A stretch of DNA of 64,000 bases from Adineta vaga (GCA_021613535.1 CP075495.1:3348001-3412000); one strand, 5' to 3'; positions 1 to 13,170 are shown, numbered from the stretch's first letter. Numbers and translations are program-made. Notes: a model not told the origin generated them from the letters alone.

Positions 1-39
1 ATTTGAATTTCTTTCTTTTTTTTATTTTGTTTTAGTTAA

Positions 40-1694
40 ATGATGACTAGCAAACGTGATGTATTTGTGAAAACAATCGCAACACGTCGTAGTGTCTATT
101 CACAGGATCGTCTTGAACAAATTTTAAGTGAATCAATTCAAGCCAAAGAAAAGGAACCGGGTGATCGAACAGCAAAAGATTATCGTCGTATTAAACGTTT
201 TGATATTGTTGATGTTCAAGGAAAACAACGGTTAGTGGCTGCACGAACAGATAATGATGATAAAGATATACGATTCTTTGTTTCAATTGAAGAAATGTAT
301 GATATTATTGATTATACACATAAGAAAATGAATCATGGAGGTCGAGATCGTTTATGGCCTATTTTGTCAAAACAATATGCAAATATTCCACGTGAAGTTA
401 TTCAAACATATTTAAAAATGTGTGATTATTGTTGTAAAAGACGTAAACGTATCAATACAGATAATACGAATGAAAATGGAAATACTAGTTTACATAATGA
501 AACAAATCATTTAATGGATACAAGTTTAACAAATATTGTTCATGATATTCCAACATTACAACAGCAGACAAATATTATTAAACATGAACAGCAACAGATA
601 GGAACACCATCACCACCTATTGTTTTACATAATAATACAAATACTACTCTTCATCAACAACAACCAATTGAAAATATATTCGATGGAGGTATGACGATAA
701 AGAAAAACAAAAATTCTTCATCATAATACTCATCTGATAGTACCTTTAGCTAAAAAACCTATTTTGTTTCTATGTAAACTAAGAGAAAATTTTCTATTAC
801 ACAAAATGAGACATCTCCTATCTCTAGTTCATATTACTTCAGGCAAAGAATGATTTCTCATATGACACGTTCTTTTTTTCTAGCAAATACACATGTAATG
901 AATCGTTTATGTGAATATGATTTAATTGATTTACAAAATGCTCATGATGGTGATCATGGTTTTGTTCTTGTATATCAAGATTATTTAACAAAATTTACTC
1001 AATTACGTCCATTAAAAAGTAAATCACATGCGGAATTAGGTACAACATTAATGGATATTTTCTGCATATTTGGTCCACCACTTGTCTTACAATCTAGTGC
1101 TGATCTTCATATTGAAAATTCTTCAATTCAACAGACCCTTGAAGCTGTTTGGCCCGGTAAATAATTTTATTATCGGAATCAAACATAAATTATCAACATT
1201 TTATTTGTTCTTAACTTATAGGTATTCGTCTTTATCAAGATGATTCATCTCAATGGCGTGAATCAGCAAAACTCCGTAATGAACAAATACGTTCAATGAT
1301 TGCAGCTTGGATGTTTGTTAACAACAATCCACGTTGGTCATATGGATTAAAATTTGTACAATTAACATTAAATTCAAATATTAATAATGAATTAAAACGT
1401 TCACCATATGAAGCATTGTTCAAAATGTTACCAGTTCTAAGACCAGCAACAGTTACTTTATCATCTTCAACGACAGATTCTTCTTTACAACATCAGCAAC
1501 AACAACAACAAGCACAACAACATCATCATCATCATCATCATCATTCACAATTACTTCAACCAAATGCAGCAGTCGTTCCACCTTCATCACATTCCCCATC
1601 GGGTAGTGCCACTGAAGGTGATTTCGTGACACCTAATGTGAATATTCTTCCTTCGACAATATCTTCATCGGATCGAATAAAAGCAGAAATGTAA
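40..1694 (+). pseudogene. KRBA2/GIN-type integrase-like protein, retroelement-derived, damaged
   Basis: This is a transposon-derived integrase-like gene. The first block (40-723) carries an HHCC zinc-binding module: two His near residues 92-97, then CDYC around residue 141. The second block (about 784-1156, then 1222-1694 after a clean 65-bp intron) carries an integrase core with motifs YDLIDLQ and RSPYEALF, followed by a Gln/His-rich tail with a run of eight His. The two blocks share a reading frame but are separated by in-frame TAA codons at 724-726 and 751-753. I found no GT..AG pair that removes both stops with correct phase and a good donor. The first catalytic Asp is kept. The usual QSDNG motif reads QSSAD, and the usual SVER Glu aligns with Lys, so strand transfer is unlikely. 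The ATG at 40 follows an acceptor-like AG at 34-35 and an in-frame stop. It is either a domesticated, non-catalytic protein or a decaying copy. Confidence 0.75.
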
Positions 1695-2330
1695 AATCTC
1701 TTTGTACAAAAATCAAAGAAAAAATTCTCTCTCTTTCTCTTTTTGTTGATGTTGTTTTTCTTTGTTGTTATTTTCTTTTTTTTTCTTGTTTTGTTTACTT
1801 ACTTTCTGTCTGTCTCAAAGAGTCTCTCTGTCAAACTTGATATGAAGAATGATGATGAGAAATTAAACAACAAAAAAACCTCCCCAAAAAAGCCAAGAAT
1901 TCCTCCTTCTTTTTATCCATTCAAAAAAAACCTGTTTTGTTCTTCCATATGAAATTTTTTTTTCTCTCTTTATATATTTTTTTTCCTTCAAACTGAAAAA
2001 CAAAGATTTTTTTCTGGCGTAATCTCTCTTTCTTTTTTTTATACGCAGTGGTGTTTCTCTTTCTTTCCATCTGGTCAGGTGTTTTCGTGTGTGTGTGTGT
2101 GTGTGTATGTATAACTTTACCGTTTTTTCTCTTTTTTGTTATTATTATTATTATTTTTTTGTTTCGTGCTTGTAACCATACTCGAGCGGACTAAAAGTGA
2201 TGAGAAATATGTCTAAATGACTAAGAGTACGAGAGTAATGTGATGAAATACGAGACAAATGATGGAAAAGAAAGTTTTTATAAAAAAAAATAAAATAAAG
2301 ACAAGAGAAAAAGTGAATGGTTTTATTTAC
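1695..2330. other. Low-complexity, T-rich gap between the integrase-like gene and KATNAL2
   Basis: This stretch is dominated by poly-T and CT runs, with a (GT)n microsatellite at about 2087-2110. I see no coding exon on either strand. On the minus strand it follows the donor site of the last visible KATNAL2 exon, so it is probably intron sequence of that gene if the gene continues leftward. Confidence 0.6.
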
Positions 2331-3761
2331 CCGACTGACAACTTCAGCTAGTTCACGCCATTCTGAATTATAACCAGTAAAACCACCTAATGGTTTCAAT
2401 AAACGATCCTAAAAGTATACAGATTTTATCTTCAAATAAAAGAATAAAATTTAAGTTGCTTACAGATGGATCAGTATGAGCCTCGGTAGATCCACGTAAG
2501 GTATCGTTGAGCATGGTACGACAATCAATTATAGCCGTAGGATACTAAAAGATAGGTTAGGTATTTTGACATTTTATTGATAAGATTTCTGTCTAGTATT
2601 TGTTTTCTAAAACTAAGTCATGTCTCTAATATATATTTATAAGATTTCGAATGATTATTTAAGTTTTCTCAAGATTAAAAACAACATATGACCATCATTG
2701 GTCGACTATCCTAGTCGAAAAAAAACCAAAGTCAAAGAGAACTAAAACATGTAAATTATCTCTCGTCAAGGTATATGATACTTTTTTCTTATTTCCATTT
2801 TGTGGCTGTTCATTGAGTGATGAAGTTGTTTTCACTGATGATACTTTCACAAATGAAAGTGCCATTTCTTCGACAGAACTAACTGAATGTTGAGTACTAA
2901 TGATACCTGATTGTTGCTACCAAGAATAAAATGAAAACAAGAAGAATTAAATTCATTTTAAAAATATTTATACACAAGAAGAGTTTACTTGAGAACCTGA
3001 GTGTGAAATAGAGTTTGTTTGAGATTTTTCTGAATTAGATCGATTGAGTTTTCTTGTCTGAGTTAATTTTCGTACAACCTCTCCAACAGTTGGAGGACGT
3101 TGAACTGTACCGGTAGCTACTTCTGTTCCATTATTAATTACACGTGGTAATGATGGAACATTACTACGACGAGACGTTGATTGAGCACTTAATCAGAACA
3201 GGACTGAATTTTAAACATAAAACAGTCTTGTAACTTACCTAGCTAATTTAGCAGAGAGTTTACTTGTAAATGCAGCTGTTGGTGCAATCTTCTTTGTTAG
3301 TTTTGGATATCGATTGAATTTGACATAAAAATATGACCTAATGCAGAATAAAACGTAAATATTTTTCGATCTTCTATTCTATGAGAAAAAAGAACATACT
3401 CATATTCCTGAAGTATTGTGTCAAGGCCAATATTATCACAAACATCATATTTACTAACATCAAGATTCGTTTCATGCTCAAGTTCTCGTGCAGATTCGAT
3501 GTAACTAAAATGAAAAGAAAAAGTATAATTCCTATTGAAGATCAAAACAACTCGATATACCCTTCTTCAGCAAGCCATTGTAATACGAGAACAATTAAGT
3601 TTCTTTTTCGATTTTCAATTCGTAAATCATCCTAGATCAAATGAAGAAAAAAAAGAATCGATTTGTGTGTGTGTGAAAGACAAATAAGCCTAGGTCTTTA
3701 CCGCTTCACGCACTGCATGTGTAGTTCGAATACTCTGATAATTCAATGTTGCTTCTGCCAT
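2331..3761 (-). CDS. KATNAL2: Katanin p60 A-like 2, N-terminal half (LisH domain and linker), partial
   Basis: Eight exons read in phase from the ATG at 3761: 3702-3761, 3561-3631, 3400-3504, 3239-3337, 2989-3187, 2782-2916, 2464-2544 and 2331-2408. They encode 276 residues. Residues 20-75 form a LisH domain (NLIVLVLQWLAEEGYIESA, then VCDNIGLDTILQEYESY). A Ser/Thr-rich linker follows, then the conserved LLKPLGGFTGYNSEWRELA segment that precedes the AAA ATPase core in this family. Vertebrate KATNAL2 is about 540 residues long. The ATPase (Walker A/B, VPS4 C-terminal region) should come next, but none of it lies between 2330 and 1. The last visible exon ends in phase 0 at a good donor (GTAAAT). 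The ATPase exons are therefore either left of the window, across an intron over 2.3 kb long, or lost. The family is linked to microtubule severing and ciliary functions. Confidence 0.85.
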
Positions 3762-6700
3762 AATATATGTTTTTTTTTCGAACGGTTACATCGAAAATAT
3801 AAATCTACCACAGGTGTAAAAACATTTCATTTCATTCAAGACGAACTACGAATAATAATTACTTGGTTACCGACGTAAAAGGATTTCAAATTTCGAATAG
3901 ATGTCGTTATGGAAATCGAACGAATTAATCGATTATAATGGAACGCCTAACCTAAGCTATAACATATTCTGAGTTTTTTGTTTTCAAAGTTACATATAGA
4001 TCTAAAAGATTCATCATGAAAGACAATACATGAATTGTCTTTTCCAAAATTGTTTCATTCAATAAATATTAGTGTTTATATCTCTAGTGACTATAACCAA
4101 GCGAATTGATCAATTCATACTGCATTTTGTTTTATATCAACAACAGAAAAATTATGAAATTCACTAGATAGATTGTAATGTAAACATAGAAATTTCTTAA
4201 TTTCATTCCGTTTGGTAAATTTTATTCAGGTAATATCATTCAAACGATGCAACTTCCTCATGAAAACAATAAAACATTTCTATTTCTAATTCAAATACTT
4301 CTTATACAAACAATATGAACATTTGTTTTTTTGTTTTCTCTTTAGATATACTTTTCATTGTATTTGTCTTCATTTGGAAATCCAGGAACATTCTATTGAA
4401 TAGAAAATTAGGTCTAGAGAATACATGCCGATATACTTAGTACTTCTATCGATTTGTCGAGTATTATTTTAAGGAAAACATATTCTCAGAACCTTTTTGT
4501 TTGACGTACTTTGAACAAGATGAAAAATAGAAATTTAATCGAGTTTGCCACACATTCATTATTGTTTTGGAAAAGTTTCTTGCATGATAATATAGGAAAT
4601 AGATAATTTTGAATTTAACCTTGCATCAATTTGTTTATCAACAAAAACATTTCCTAATTATATAAATTTCAAGGATAATTCTATTCTGTTATGATTTCTG
4701 TAGATAAAATGATGATCTATTTCAACTGAATTCTGTTTTCAATTAAATTTCAAGAGAAATCAACTACAATGTGATGTTTTTCATTTAGTCTCATGACGTA
4801 TTACACATTCAATAGAAATTCATTTGCCACACAGATACATCACAATATCTCTAGAGATTTTCTTTCTCACGATAGCGTATTTTGGAAGATACCAATGTTC
4901 TGATTTGTAATTATTTGTATCTACAAATAGAAGATTTCCTATTCTCAATTTATTCTTCTTTTTTCTTTTATGAGTACATTTCTTTGATCTCTAGTGAATG
5001 AAAATTACACACATTTGTCATGAATTTTATTTGAATAGAGAATGCCGTCGCTTGAGTTCAAAATTTGATAAAATCAAAGAGATATAAATGAATGGTAGAA
5101 TATTCAAGAAATTAAATATGAACTAATGATCAATATGAGTTATTCGAGAGATAAGCAAAACTATGCAGAAAACGAACGAACGCAAAGGATTAACTGGTTT
5201 TACTCTTTGCACTCGTAATATTAATAAAGAGCGTGATATCTTGAGAGTGTATTTGGTACACTCCATATCTGTTTTATGAAAAAAAGTAGATTACATAAAT
5301 ATCAGCAATCGTATTGGGTCTTCGTGATATTTTACTCAGAGCAACGTTTCCTATAAATATGCAAATTACTCTCTATTAAAATTTCATAAAATACATTAAT
5401 CATATTCATTTTACATGAATACTAAAGAATAGACAAGAGAGATCCATCATCAATGATTCACATGTTTCGAAAACTATTGGTTTGGAGTGATTAATTGGAT
5501 AGAAAAATGGATGATTATGTATATTGTGATAATAACGCAGATATCTACTGTTTGATAGATCATACATATTCTCAATAGTACTGTGATCACACAATACAAA
5601 TAATATATGACTATCATTTATTACTTTTTTTTACCCTTCCTTCCATTCTCAGATAGATTCTGTTTTCATACAATAACGTCTTTTATTTTTCTTCGAATGT
5701 CTATCAAGGATCACATCCGTTTACACAACATATATATATACTCAAGTGCTATTATTATTCTTTCGTTTCTATATGTTTCATTGATGATGAAACATTGTAG
5801 TTCATCATTAACAATTTCCGAGAGAAAAAAACAACAATAACAATGTGATGTTCTTCTCTTAAGATATTCGTCATTTGATATAAATATATATATATATATA
5901 TATATGTATGTTCTTCTTCCTTGAATTTTACAAGATATTTTTTATCCATAATCGAGCTAGGTTTACCATAGATTTATGTTATTATGTATAATTTTCTTTG
6001 TTCCTTTTGTTGCGGTTATCTCAAACCGTTTAGGGAGTTTTCAAACAACAGTCCTTTGAATAGAAAACATGAAAATGCTCTATTAGAATTAATCATAAGT
6101 TCTATGCATTTACTAAAACAGAACACATCGTTGGTAGAAAATAACAAAGAGAGGGAGAGAAATTACTTTACTGATTAGTTTTTGTTGCGTGCATTTTCTT
6201 GATTCTTGTGACCGGTCTATAATGCGTAAAAGAAGAGCGAAAGAGAGGGAGGAGAGAGAGAAAGAAAGAGTACATTATTTACTCTTAGTTTCTCTTTTTT
6301 CCTTAATAAATGAGATATTTTAAAGACAAACATGTCTTGTTATTTTCTCTTTTTTCTCTTTCACAGGAACATTCATTGATTTTTCTAATGTAAGTTATTC
6401 ACTTTCAATTCAGACATTATAGCTCAATCTTCACATCCATACCATCATTGTTCATCTCTATATCAATGCTTCAATTTCCGTTCTCTATCATCATTTTAGT
6501 GAATACATACATTAATGTCCGATAAATCTAACATAATAGTATTCTATTCAATCGACAAGAGAAACATCTCCGAAGTGCGATCAGTCTCTTTCTTTGTTAT
6601 TTTTGAGAGTTTTAAAAAGAACACAATGCTCTATAGTCTTACATTGAACTTTAGGAACTAATATTGTAGAAGAAAAATTTCATTCCACCTACGAATATGA

Positions 6701-6868
6701 GTCAAGTGACCGTTAAAAATATGACTTGTTTGTTTTTTCATGCTGATATTTCTCTAGAGAATTTTGTTCTTTTTTCTTTTATATTTTAGCATATCTTTGT
6801 ACTCTCCTCACTTACACACACATACACACACGACAAATCTCATACTTTTATTAACAGATTCAATAACA
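3762..6868. other. Intergenic region, no gene recognised
   Basis: About 3.1 kb of AT-rich DNA between the divergent starts of KATNAL2 (-) and prohormone-4 (+). The short open frames here look random. It holds a (TA)n run at about 5885-5905 and purine-rich GAGA-like tracts at about 6234-6270. It may contain the promoters of both neighbours. Confidence 0.5.
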
Positions 6869-7734
6869 ATGATGAAAACAATTCCATCTTTCTATGCCAT
6901 TCTCATTTCCTCATTAGTCGTATTCATACATGCGAATATGGATGAACTTCATCAACCAGCATGGTTAGCCGGTTCTCATCATAATCAACTTCGTTTATAT
7001 AAGAAATGGCTTGAACGAAAACCAATCGATGCACGTGCCGTATCATCACCCTACAATGTCTTACATCCAACTCATCAATTTAAAGGTATGTAGTAACATG
7101 AATACTTTGTTATTATGGAAAACTCTTTTAGGCTGTATTGATCCATCGGAACCATTTCAGTGTCCACAAAGTGAGAAATGCATTGCTCTTCAATTCATTT
7201 GCGATGGAAATCCGGGTGATTGTCCTGGAAATCTTGATGAAAACGAAGAAACATGCATTGCTGGTAAATTGATTTGTTAATTGATATGCTTTGTTTTTCT
7301 ATTAATTGAATGATTATTTTTTAGCTAAACGACCAGCCAAAGAAAATATCGAAAAATTTCTTCAAGCTGAATATGCTTTACATGGTTCGAAATTATTTAC
7401 ATTTTTATTTGGACATAAAATTTCGAAAAGTATTGAAGAAAATAGTTTATACTGGTTTGATACTCTTGCATCAGCATTTTCGGGTAAATAGGAGAAAAAA
7501 AAGGAGAAAGCAAGAATTCATTATTAGTTTTTGTTTCTAGTGGCAAAAACGATTCGAAATTTTGCTGAAAAAACTCAAATGTCTTCAGATGATCTTGCAC
7601 ATTTTCAAAATGTTGTTCAAATGATTCATGATGGTCGTTTAGAAGAAATTCCTGTATATGCCCAAGAAGCTGTCAATCAAGGTCTTGCCTCGTTAATTGA
7701 AAAACTCTATGAATCAGGATTTATGGATCAATAA
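6869..7734 (+). CDS. Prohormone-4-like neuropeptide precursor with LDLa domain
   Basis: Four exons (6869-7085, 7132-7263, 7325-7483, 7541-7734) join in phase to give 233 residues. Residues 1-22 are a signal peptide (MMKTIPSF, then a hydrophobic core ending VFIHA). Residues 74-116 form a six-Cys LDL-receptor class A repeat, with CIDPSEPFQCPQSEKC and then CDGNPGDCPGNLDENEETC. The C-terminal helical domain has the family signature RPAKENIEKFL, LFGHKI and, at the end, LIEKLYESGFMDQ. This layout matches the arthropod/mollusc prohormone-4 (IDLSRF-type) family. Dibasic sites (KK at 48-49, RK at 53-54) lie between the signal peptide and the LDLa domain, where the active peptide would be expected. The ATG at 6869 was chosen because it begins the signal peptide; the longer upstream frame is T-rich. 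It would act in secretory neurons. The identity of the mature peptide is not certain. Confidence 0.85.
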
Positions 7735-10079
7735 AAAAAAATCCACAAAACTCGACTCCAAATGATAAACAAATCATTCTTTTAATTGTTTATGTACGAG
7801 AAAGAAAGAAATATATACATATACATATGTCTTTTAATTATCTACTATTTCTGCAGAAATATTTAGCAGAAAAAATAAATCCTCATGATCGGTAATTCTT
7901 CAATTAAAATTTATGAGAAAACTAAACATAAGAATTGAATATTCACGGAAAATTATCGATAAAAATGTTTGTATTTCATCGAAATTAAATTGACTAAATG
8001 ATATTTATACTTCGTTTTCTTTCCATTTATGAATCAAATATCTAATGAGCATAATTTATAAGTACAAATCAGACGGAAACTATTCAAAAATACAAATTTT
8101 GAGAATCAATATTATTTTATAATTATCTTTTCTTTGTTTTCAAGAGTGATGTCGCAGAAAGTTTGAAAATGAATTTATTTCAAAGAAAGAACTAATTATA
8201 CATATATAAACGCATTGTCAAAATCATAAATCGAAGAAAATCAGATGTTTTGTCGAGTATTTAAAGCTTGTAGAAAATCACGGAAGTATAGTAATACTGG
8301 AAAGTCTAAAATCGGTACATGATTGAATTTTATGACATTAAAAAAAGTCCAATTAATGTCATTGAAACGGTATATTCTTGTTTCGTCGGAAAACACTCTG
8401 ATTTCTTGCGATGTGCTTTGATGTGTGTATGTCCTATAATCTTGTCTCTATCGACGAAATGATAATTTACCCATTGAAACAAGAGTAATCAAATATGAGC
8501 AAGTTTTCATCATCATCATCCTAGAAACGTTTTATATTAATGAAATCTATTGATTTGGATTAGATCATATCGATTTTTCTAATCATAATAATACACACAA
8601 CTCATAAACTACAAATTACTTAACATCGATGTAATCGTTCTGAGTAATGTGTCGCATGTTTCCTACGTAAATTAAATGACAATATTCTATATGCATGAAA
8701 AGTTTTCATTTCACTGATCTATTCATTAAACGATGATATATTGTCACATGTCAGTCTCGGTCTATCATATTCTTTACATCAAATCATATAGAGTACAATC
8801 ACCTTCAGGTAAGATATATCGTTTTTCTCGTACTATTCAATCGTGACCTTCATATACCAAAACTATACAAACATAACATACTCATATCAAATCATAATTT
8901 TTTCTATCCAATATTTATATGAACGAACTTAATCCAGAGAAAAAAAGCTGCATGTTTTATTTGTCTGTATATTTGTACACGTCATAACTAACGTGTATGG
9001 CGTCATTTCTTCCTTTATCAGTTAAATAGAAAGAGTCAAGATGCCACAAGTAGATACGCTTATCATGATTATTTTGTTTGAAAAAAAAATTATGTCTAAT
9101 CAGTATAATCATCCATGAAAAGAACGTTTACTCGAACCGTCTAAATATAATCTTTATTCTTTTCAGCAACGATTTTGTAATTGAGAAAGATTGCATCATC
9201 CTGTCTTCAATTAAATATATATGATTGCAAATGATGAGTAAGTTATATTGCAACAAATAATCGTCACGATCGATCTGTATAAGATTCATTTTTGAATTTG
9301 TCCTTAAATACACAGTCTAGAATAATATTGTTGTTTGTTTTTTCATCTAACGAAGGGTGCTTTAGTTACATATCGAACTGAAAACTCATCGAGGACTAAA
9401 AACATTCAAACAAAATTTTCACGTAGGAGGCGTGGTATTTGTTATTTCAATCATACCTCCTTTTTCTTCTTACGATTTCAACCATCGTACACTTTTGATT
9501 CTTCTATTGACACAGTTGCACTTATCTCGGATATACAACACGTTTATCGGTCTTTTTCTCTTACTTCATCGAATGATGCAATGTACATTTTTACACCACG
9601 TTAAATTTCTTCAATTATTAAAAATAATTTTCCTAAACAACGAAAATAGATTAATTATAAACTATTGTTTTCATCAGTCAACTAACATATAGATAGCATA
9701 AGACGATTGTCAGATGTATGAATATAAGTATTTTTCTCGCGTCACTTATGTCTAACATTACGTTTCTTATTATTTTTTTGTGTGTTGATGTCTAGTGACG
9801 AAGAATGGAAAAAATACGAGAGGAAAGAAAACAGCGAATCAGAGGAAAAAAGACATTTCTATACAGAAAGAAGACAGACAATCACGCGCGTGCAGAATGA
9901 CATCCTCATAGGCGTATGCGTGTTTCAGACAAAATTGTAAAAAAAAACCCGTCGATTCTCGTGACTAATACACGCTTGCACTCACTCATATATATCCAAA
10001 CGATAGCATCAAATGGTAGAAAAAATTACGTTGCTGTTGTTATAGAAAAACAAGTCATAGATCTCGGTGAACTAATACA
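7735..10079. other. Intergenic region, no gene recognised
   Basis: About 2.3 kb of AT-rich sequence between prohormone-4 and TIGAR, both on the plus strand. The short open frames (for example 9335-9604) lack recognisable domains and codon regularity. The stretch just before TIGAR has CG-containing segments (for example 9880-9960) and may be promoter DNA. Confidence 0.5.
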
Positions 10080-11888
10080 ATGAGGTCAGTGATTCTTTGA
10101 TTTCTTTTTTTCAAAAATTTAATAATGATAATTTTCCTTGTTTTTTTTGTCGTTATAGAACAATTTTACAAAGTACTCGAAATATCGATCATATTCGTTT
10201 TAATTTAACGCTTGTTCGACAGTAAGTCTTTTCTTCAAATATATATATATCATATATTTGTAAATTTTGATTTGATTTTTTCTTCAGTGCTGAAACACAT
10301 GCAAATGCTGATGGTATTATTCAAGGTTTAATTGATACTGAATTATCTACAATTGGCTATCTTCAATCTCAAGCACTTGGTCGACATCTTCAATATCATC
10401 GTTTTACAAACATCTATTCAAGTGATTTAAAACGAGCAGCGGAGGTATGTCGCTTTCTTGTGTCAATTAAGTTAACAGGTGCATTCTTTCTCATTCGTCA
10501 CAAGGTGAAGAGTTAAGAACATGCACTAGTCATTCTTATCATTATTTTATTTATAACATCAGAAGAATCGTATTGTCATAACCACATATCTTTGTATTTG
10601 TTTTCATACGAAAAAAGAACGCTATAAAAATAGTTATTTCTAGATATTAAAAGGAGGCATTCTTTCTTCTCATCGAGAGACATCGTTTGGACGTTTTGTA
10701 TTCTATAATTGCAGACAAATCACACATACTAAAAAGCTACTTTCAGAAATAATTCTACTAATAAAAAATATTAAGCTTATTGTGCCATGAGAAAAAGTCA
10801 GTCTCTATATTTCCGATTTCTAAAAATAATAAAGCAGATGTATATCTAGAAAAACATGCGTTCTGCACTGTATCTTATCTCTGGTGGTAAACACATATAT
10901 ATTTACATTATTTTTTTATTTTGTGTTTTATCTTTTTTTCCCATAGACTGCTCGTCAAATACGTTCTCTAAATCGTGTTACATCATGTGATATTCAATAT
11001 GATATCCTTCTACGTGAACGTGTATGTATCAATTCATAGATTTTCATAGAAAAATAATTCAAATAAAATTCATTTCAGATGTATGGTATTGCACAAGGTC
11101 GAACACGACAATGGTTACGTGAATTAGCAAAAGAAAACGGCGTACCTTATGTTAATTTTACTCCATCTGGCGCTGAAACTTCTGCTCAAGTACGTGAACG
11201 TGCTGTTTCATTTTTTCAACAATTATGCCATGAATTACTTCAAAAATATGGGGCTAATTCCTCCACACCATCTTCTATACGTGCATCATTCCCAAAACAA
11301 AATGATTGTCAACCATTATCACGCAGTGTGTCATCAGAAAATTTAAGTCCATCGTTACAATCCATTCCAAAATCAACTCGGAAACGTTCATTATCAACAG
11401 GTGACTATCAATCTGAATTATCGTCAGATGTGCCATTGACTCGGTCACATTATTCATCGACTGATTCTGCATTGGATCTTTCGTCTATATCGTCTGATCA
11501 ACAATCTATTGCATCGTCTACATCGATTATTTCTCGAAATAGTAGTTTTGAAAAACATCGAATGCTTTGGAGAGGTTCACCACGTTCACCATATGAAAAT
11601 GATTTTTCTAATCTTGATGTATTAATGGTTAGTCATGGTGCTGTCATTCGTGAATTAATTAAATATTTTGCCTGTGATTTACAAACTGATATTGGTAAAC
11701 ATTTAGATACAATTCAAGATATAGCACCAAATACATCCATAACACGATTTGAAGTAACCTATTCAATGAATAATGAACTTATTCCAACAACATCACTTAA
11801 ACTTATTGATTATCATCAAAAAATACATTTAATGAACACAATTAATGATGAATATAATTTGGATGTTGTTAATAAATGTAATCTATAA
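10080..11888 (+). CDS. TIGAR: TIGAR-like fructose-2,6-bisphosphatase (histidine phosphatase family)
   Basis: Five exons (10080-10084, 10159-10221, 10288-10444, 10947-11021, 11079-11888) give 369 residues. The first exon is only five bases (ATGAG). The phosphohistidine motif is LVRHAETHAN near residue 20; most family members have RHGE, so the Gly is replaced by Ala. IYSSDLKRAAETA and LLRERMYGIAQG follow. The second catalytic His lies in VSHGAVIREL, and the end is similar to TIGAR (DIAPNTSITRFEV). Between the two halves is a Ser-rich insertion of about 100 residues (roughly 175-275) that makes the protein longer than the roughly 270-residue vertebrate enzyme. The family lowers fructose-2,6-bisphosphate and slows glycolysis. 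Intron 3 (502 bp) is much longer than the others. Confidence 0.88.
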
Positions 11889-13170
11889 TTTCATTTCATT
11901 TCAATTTACTTTTTTTTTCTCCATCTGTATACATATAGAAATGTATGTCAGATAAGAAATGTCTTCTTTCTTTTTATCTAAAATAAATTCAATTTTTATT
12001 GCTATGTTATTCATATGAAAATGAAAATTCAAAAACAAATATACATAGAACTTTCATTGAATTATCTAAAAACGAAGTTAATCTATTTAGATATTTGTTG
12101 ATTAAATCATATTAGGATCATATGGAAAGAAATCTGACAACAACAATAGATATATACTTGTCTTCAAATTGTTAGAATTGACGAGTTATTCGATTAGAGT
12201 ATATATGTTCTCTGCTGTTCGGAATACTCGACAACGGTTTTCAACAACTGTTCTATCCTAGCATTTGTTTGTCTTTTATAGGATGGAGGAACAGACATCT
12301 ATATCATTTTTTTATATATCGTATCTATCCATTTATCTAACTCGTCCTCTCTTTTCTAGAAAAATAATAAACGAGATATTTTGTAACACTTTTACAAAGA
12401 AATCCTTCGGGTAAGTAGAGAACTTCTAGGTGAAAATATTTCAATATGATTGAAAAGAATTTCTCATGAGAGATCTGTTTTAATACTGCATGATTTATTT
12501 ATTTTTTCGAAGGAGAAAAGAAATAAACCATTGTTGATCTTGAAGAAGAATAGTAAAAGAAAATGAAACATTATTTCCCCTACTGGCTGTTTTCATATAT
12601 ATATATATATAATATGTCTTGGTGTTCACCAAGTAATTGTTCTTTTTCATAGATTCTTTTAATTTCTATTTGCTCTTTCACAAAAGTAAGTTAATCGAAG
12701 TCATAAGAATGAAATTGTATCAATGACGACAATGTTAATCAATTGTTATTGGAAACGATGCGAAAGATGAAGATACGTTTTTCTTCCTGATTCTTACGCT
12801 AGAATATGTTATGCTTAAAGCTTTCTGGTCTGAGCTATTCTTATTCTCTTTTTCTTGGTTTTTTTTTTCATTGACAATCAAGCAATAGCAATCTGTAATA
12901 ATAATAAGAAGAAGATGTTCGCTACTAACGCCTTCACAACAGCTAATCTATGCTAAATAGAGATCTCGTCTCATCTTCCTTGAATGTAAACAAGAGCACA
13001 TGTTAATAAGGCATATCGAATGAGTGGCTTATGACGATCGTACTAACTGTGATGATGATATGAATCGAAAAGGAATAAAACAATGTTTAGTTTAACATTA
13101 ACATGTATATATATATACATGTCATAAGAAGTCTTTTTCTTTTTCTTCTAGATTTCTTGTTATTATTATT
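11889..13170. other. Intergenic region, no gene recognised
   Basis: About 1.3 kb of AT-rich DNA. It contains a 22-bp perfect palindrome at 13101-13122 with an alternating AT centre, and short (TA)n runs near 12598. I see nothing coding. Confidence 0.5.

Noticed and set aside
3297-3545. Minus-strand 82-codon frame as a separate small gene
   Set aside because: It is KATNAL2 exons 3 and 4 read through the intron between them.
5984-6178. 64-codon plus-strand frame in the 3.1-kb gap
   Set aside because: No domain, no conserved-looking composition and no supporting splice or start context.
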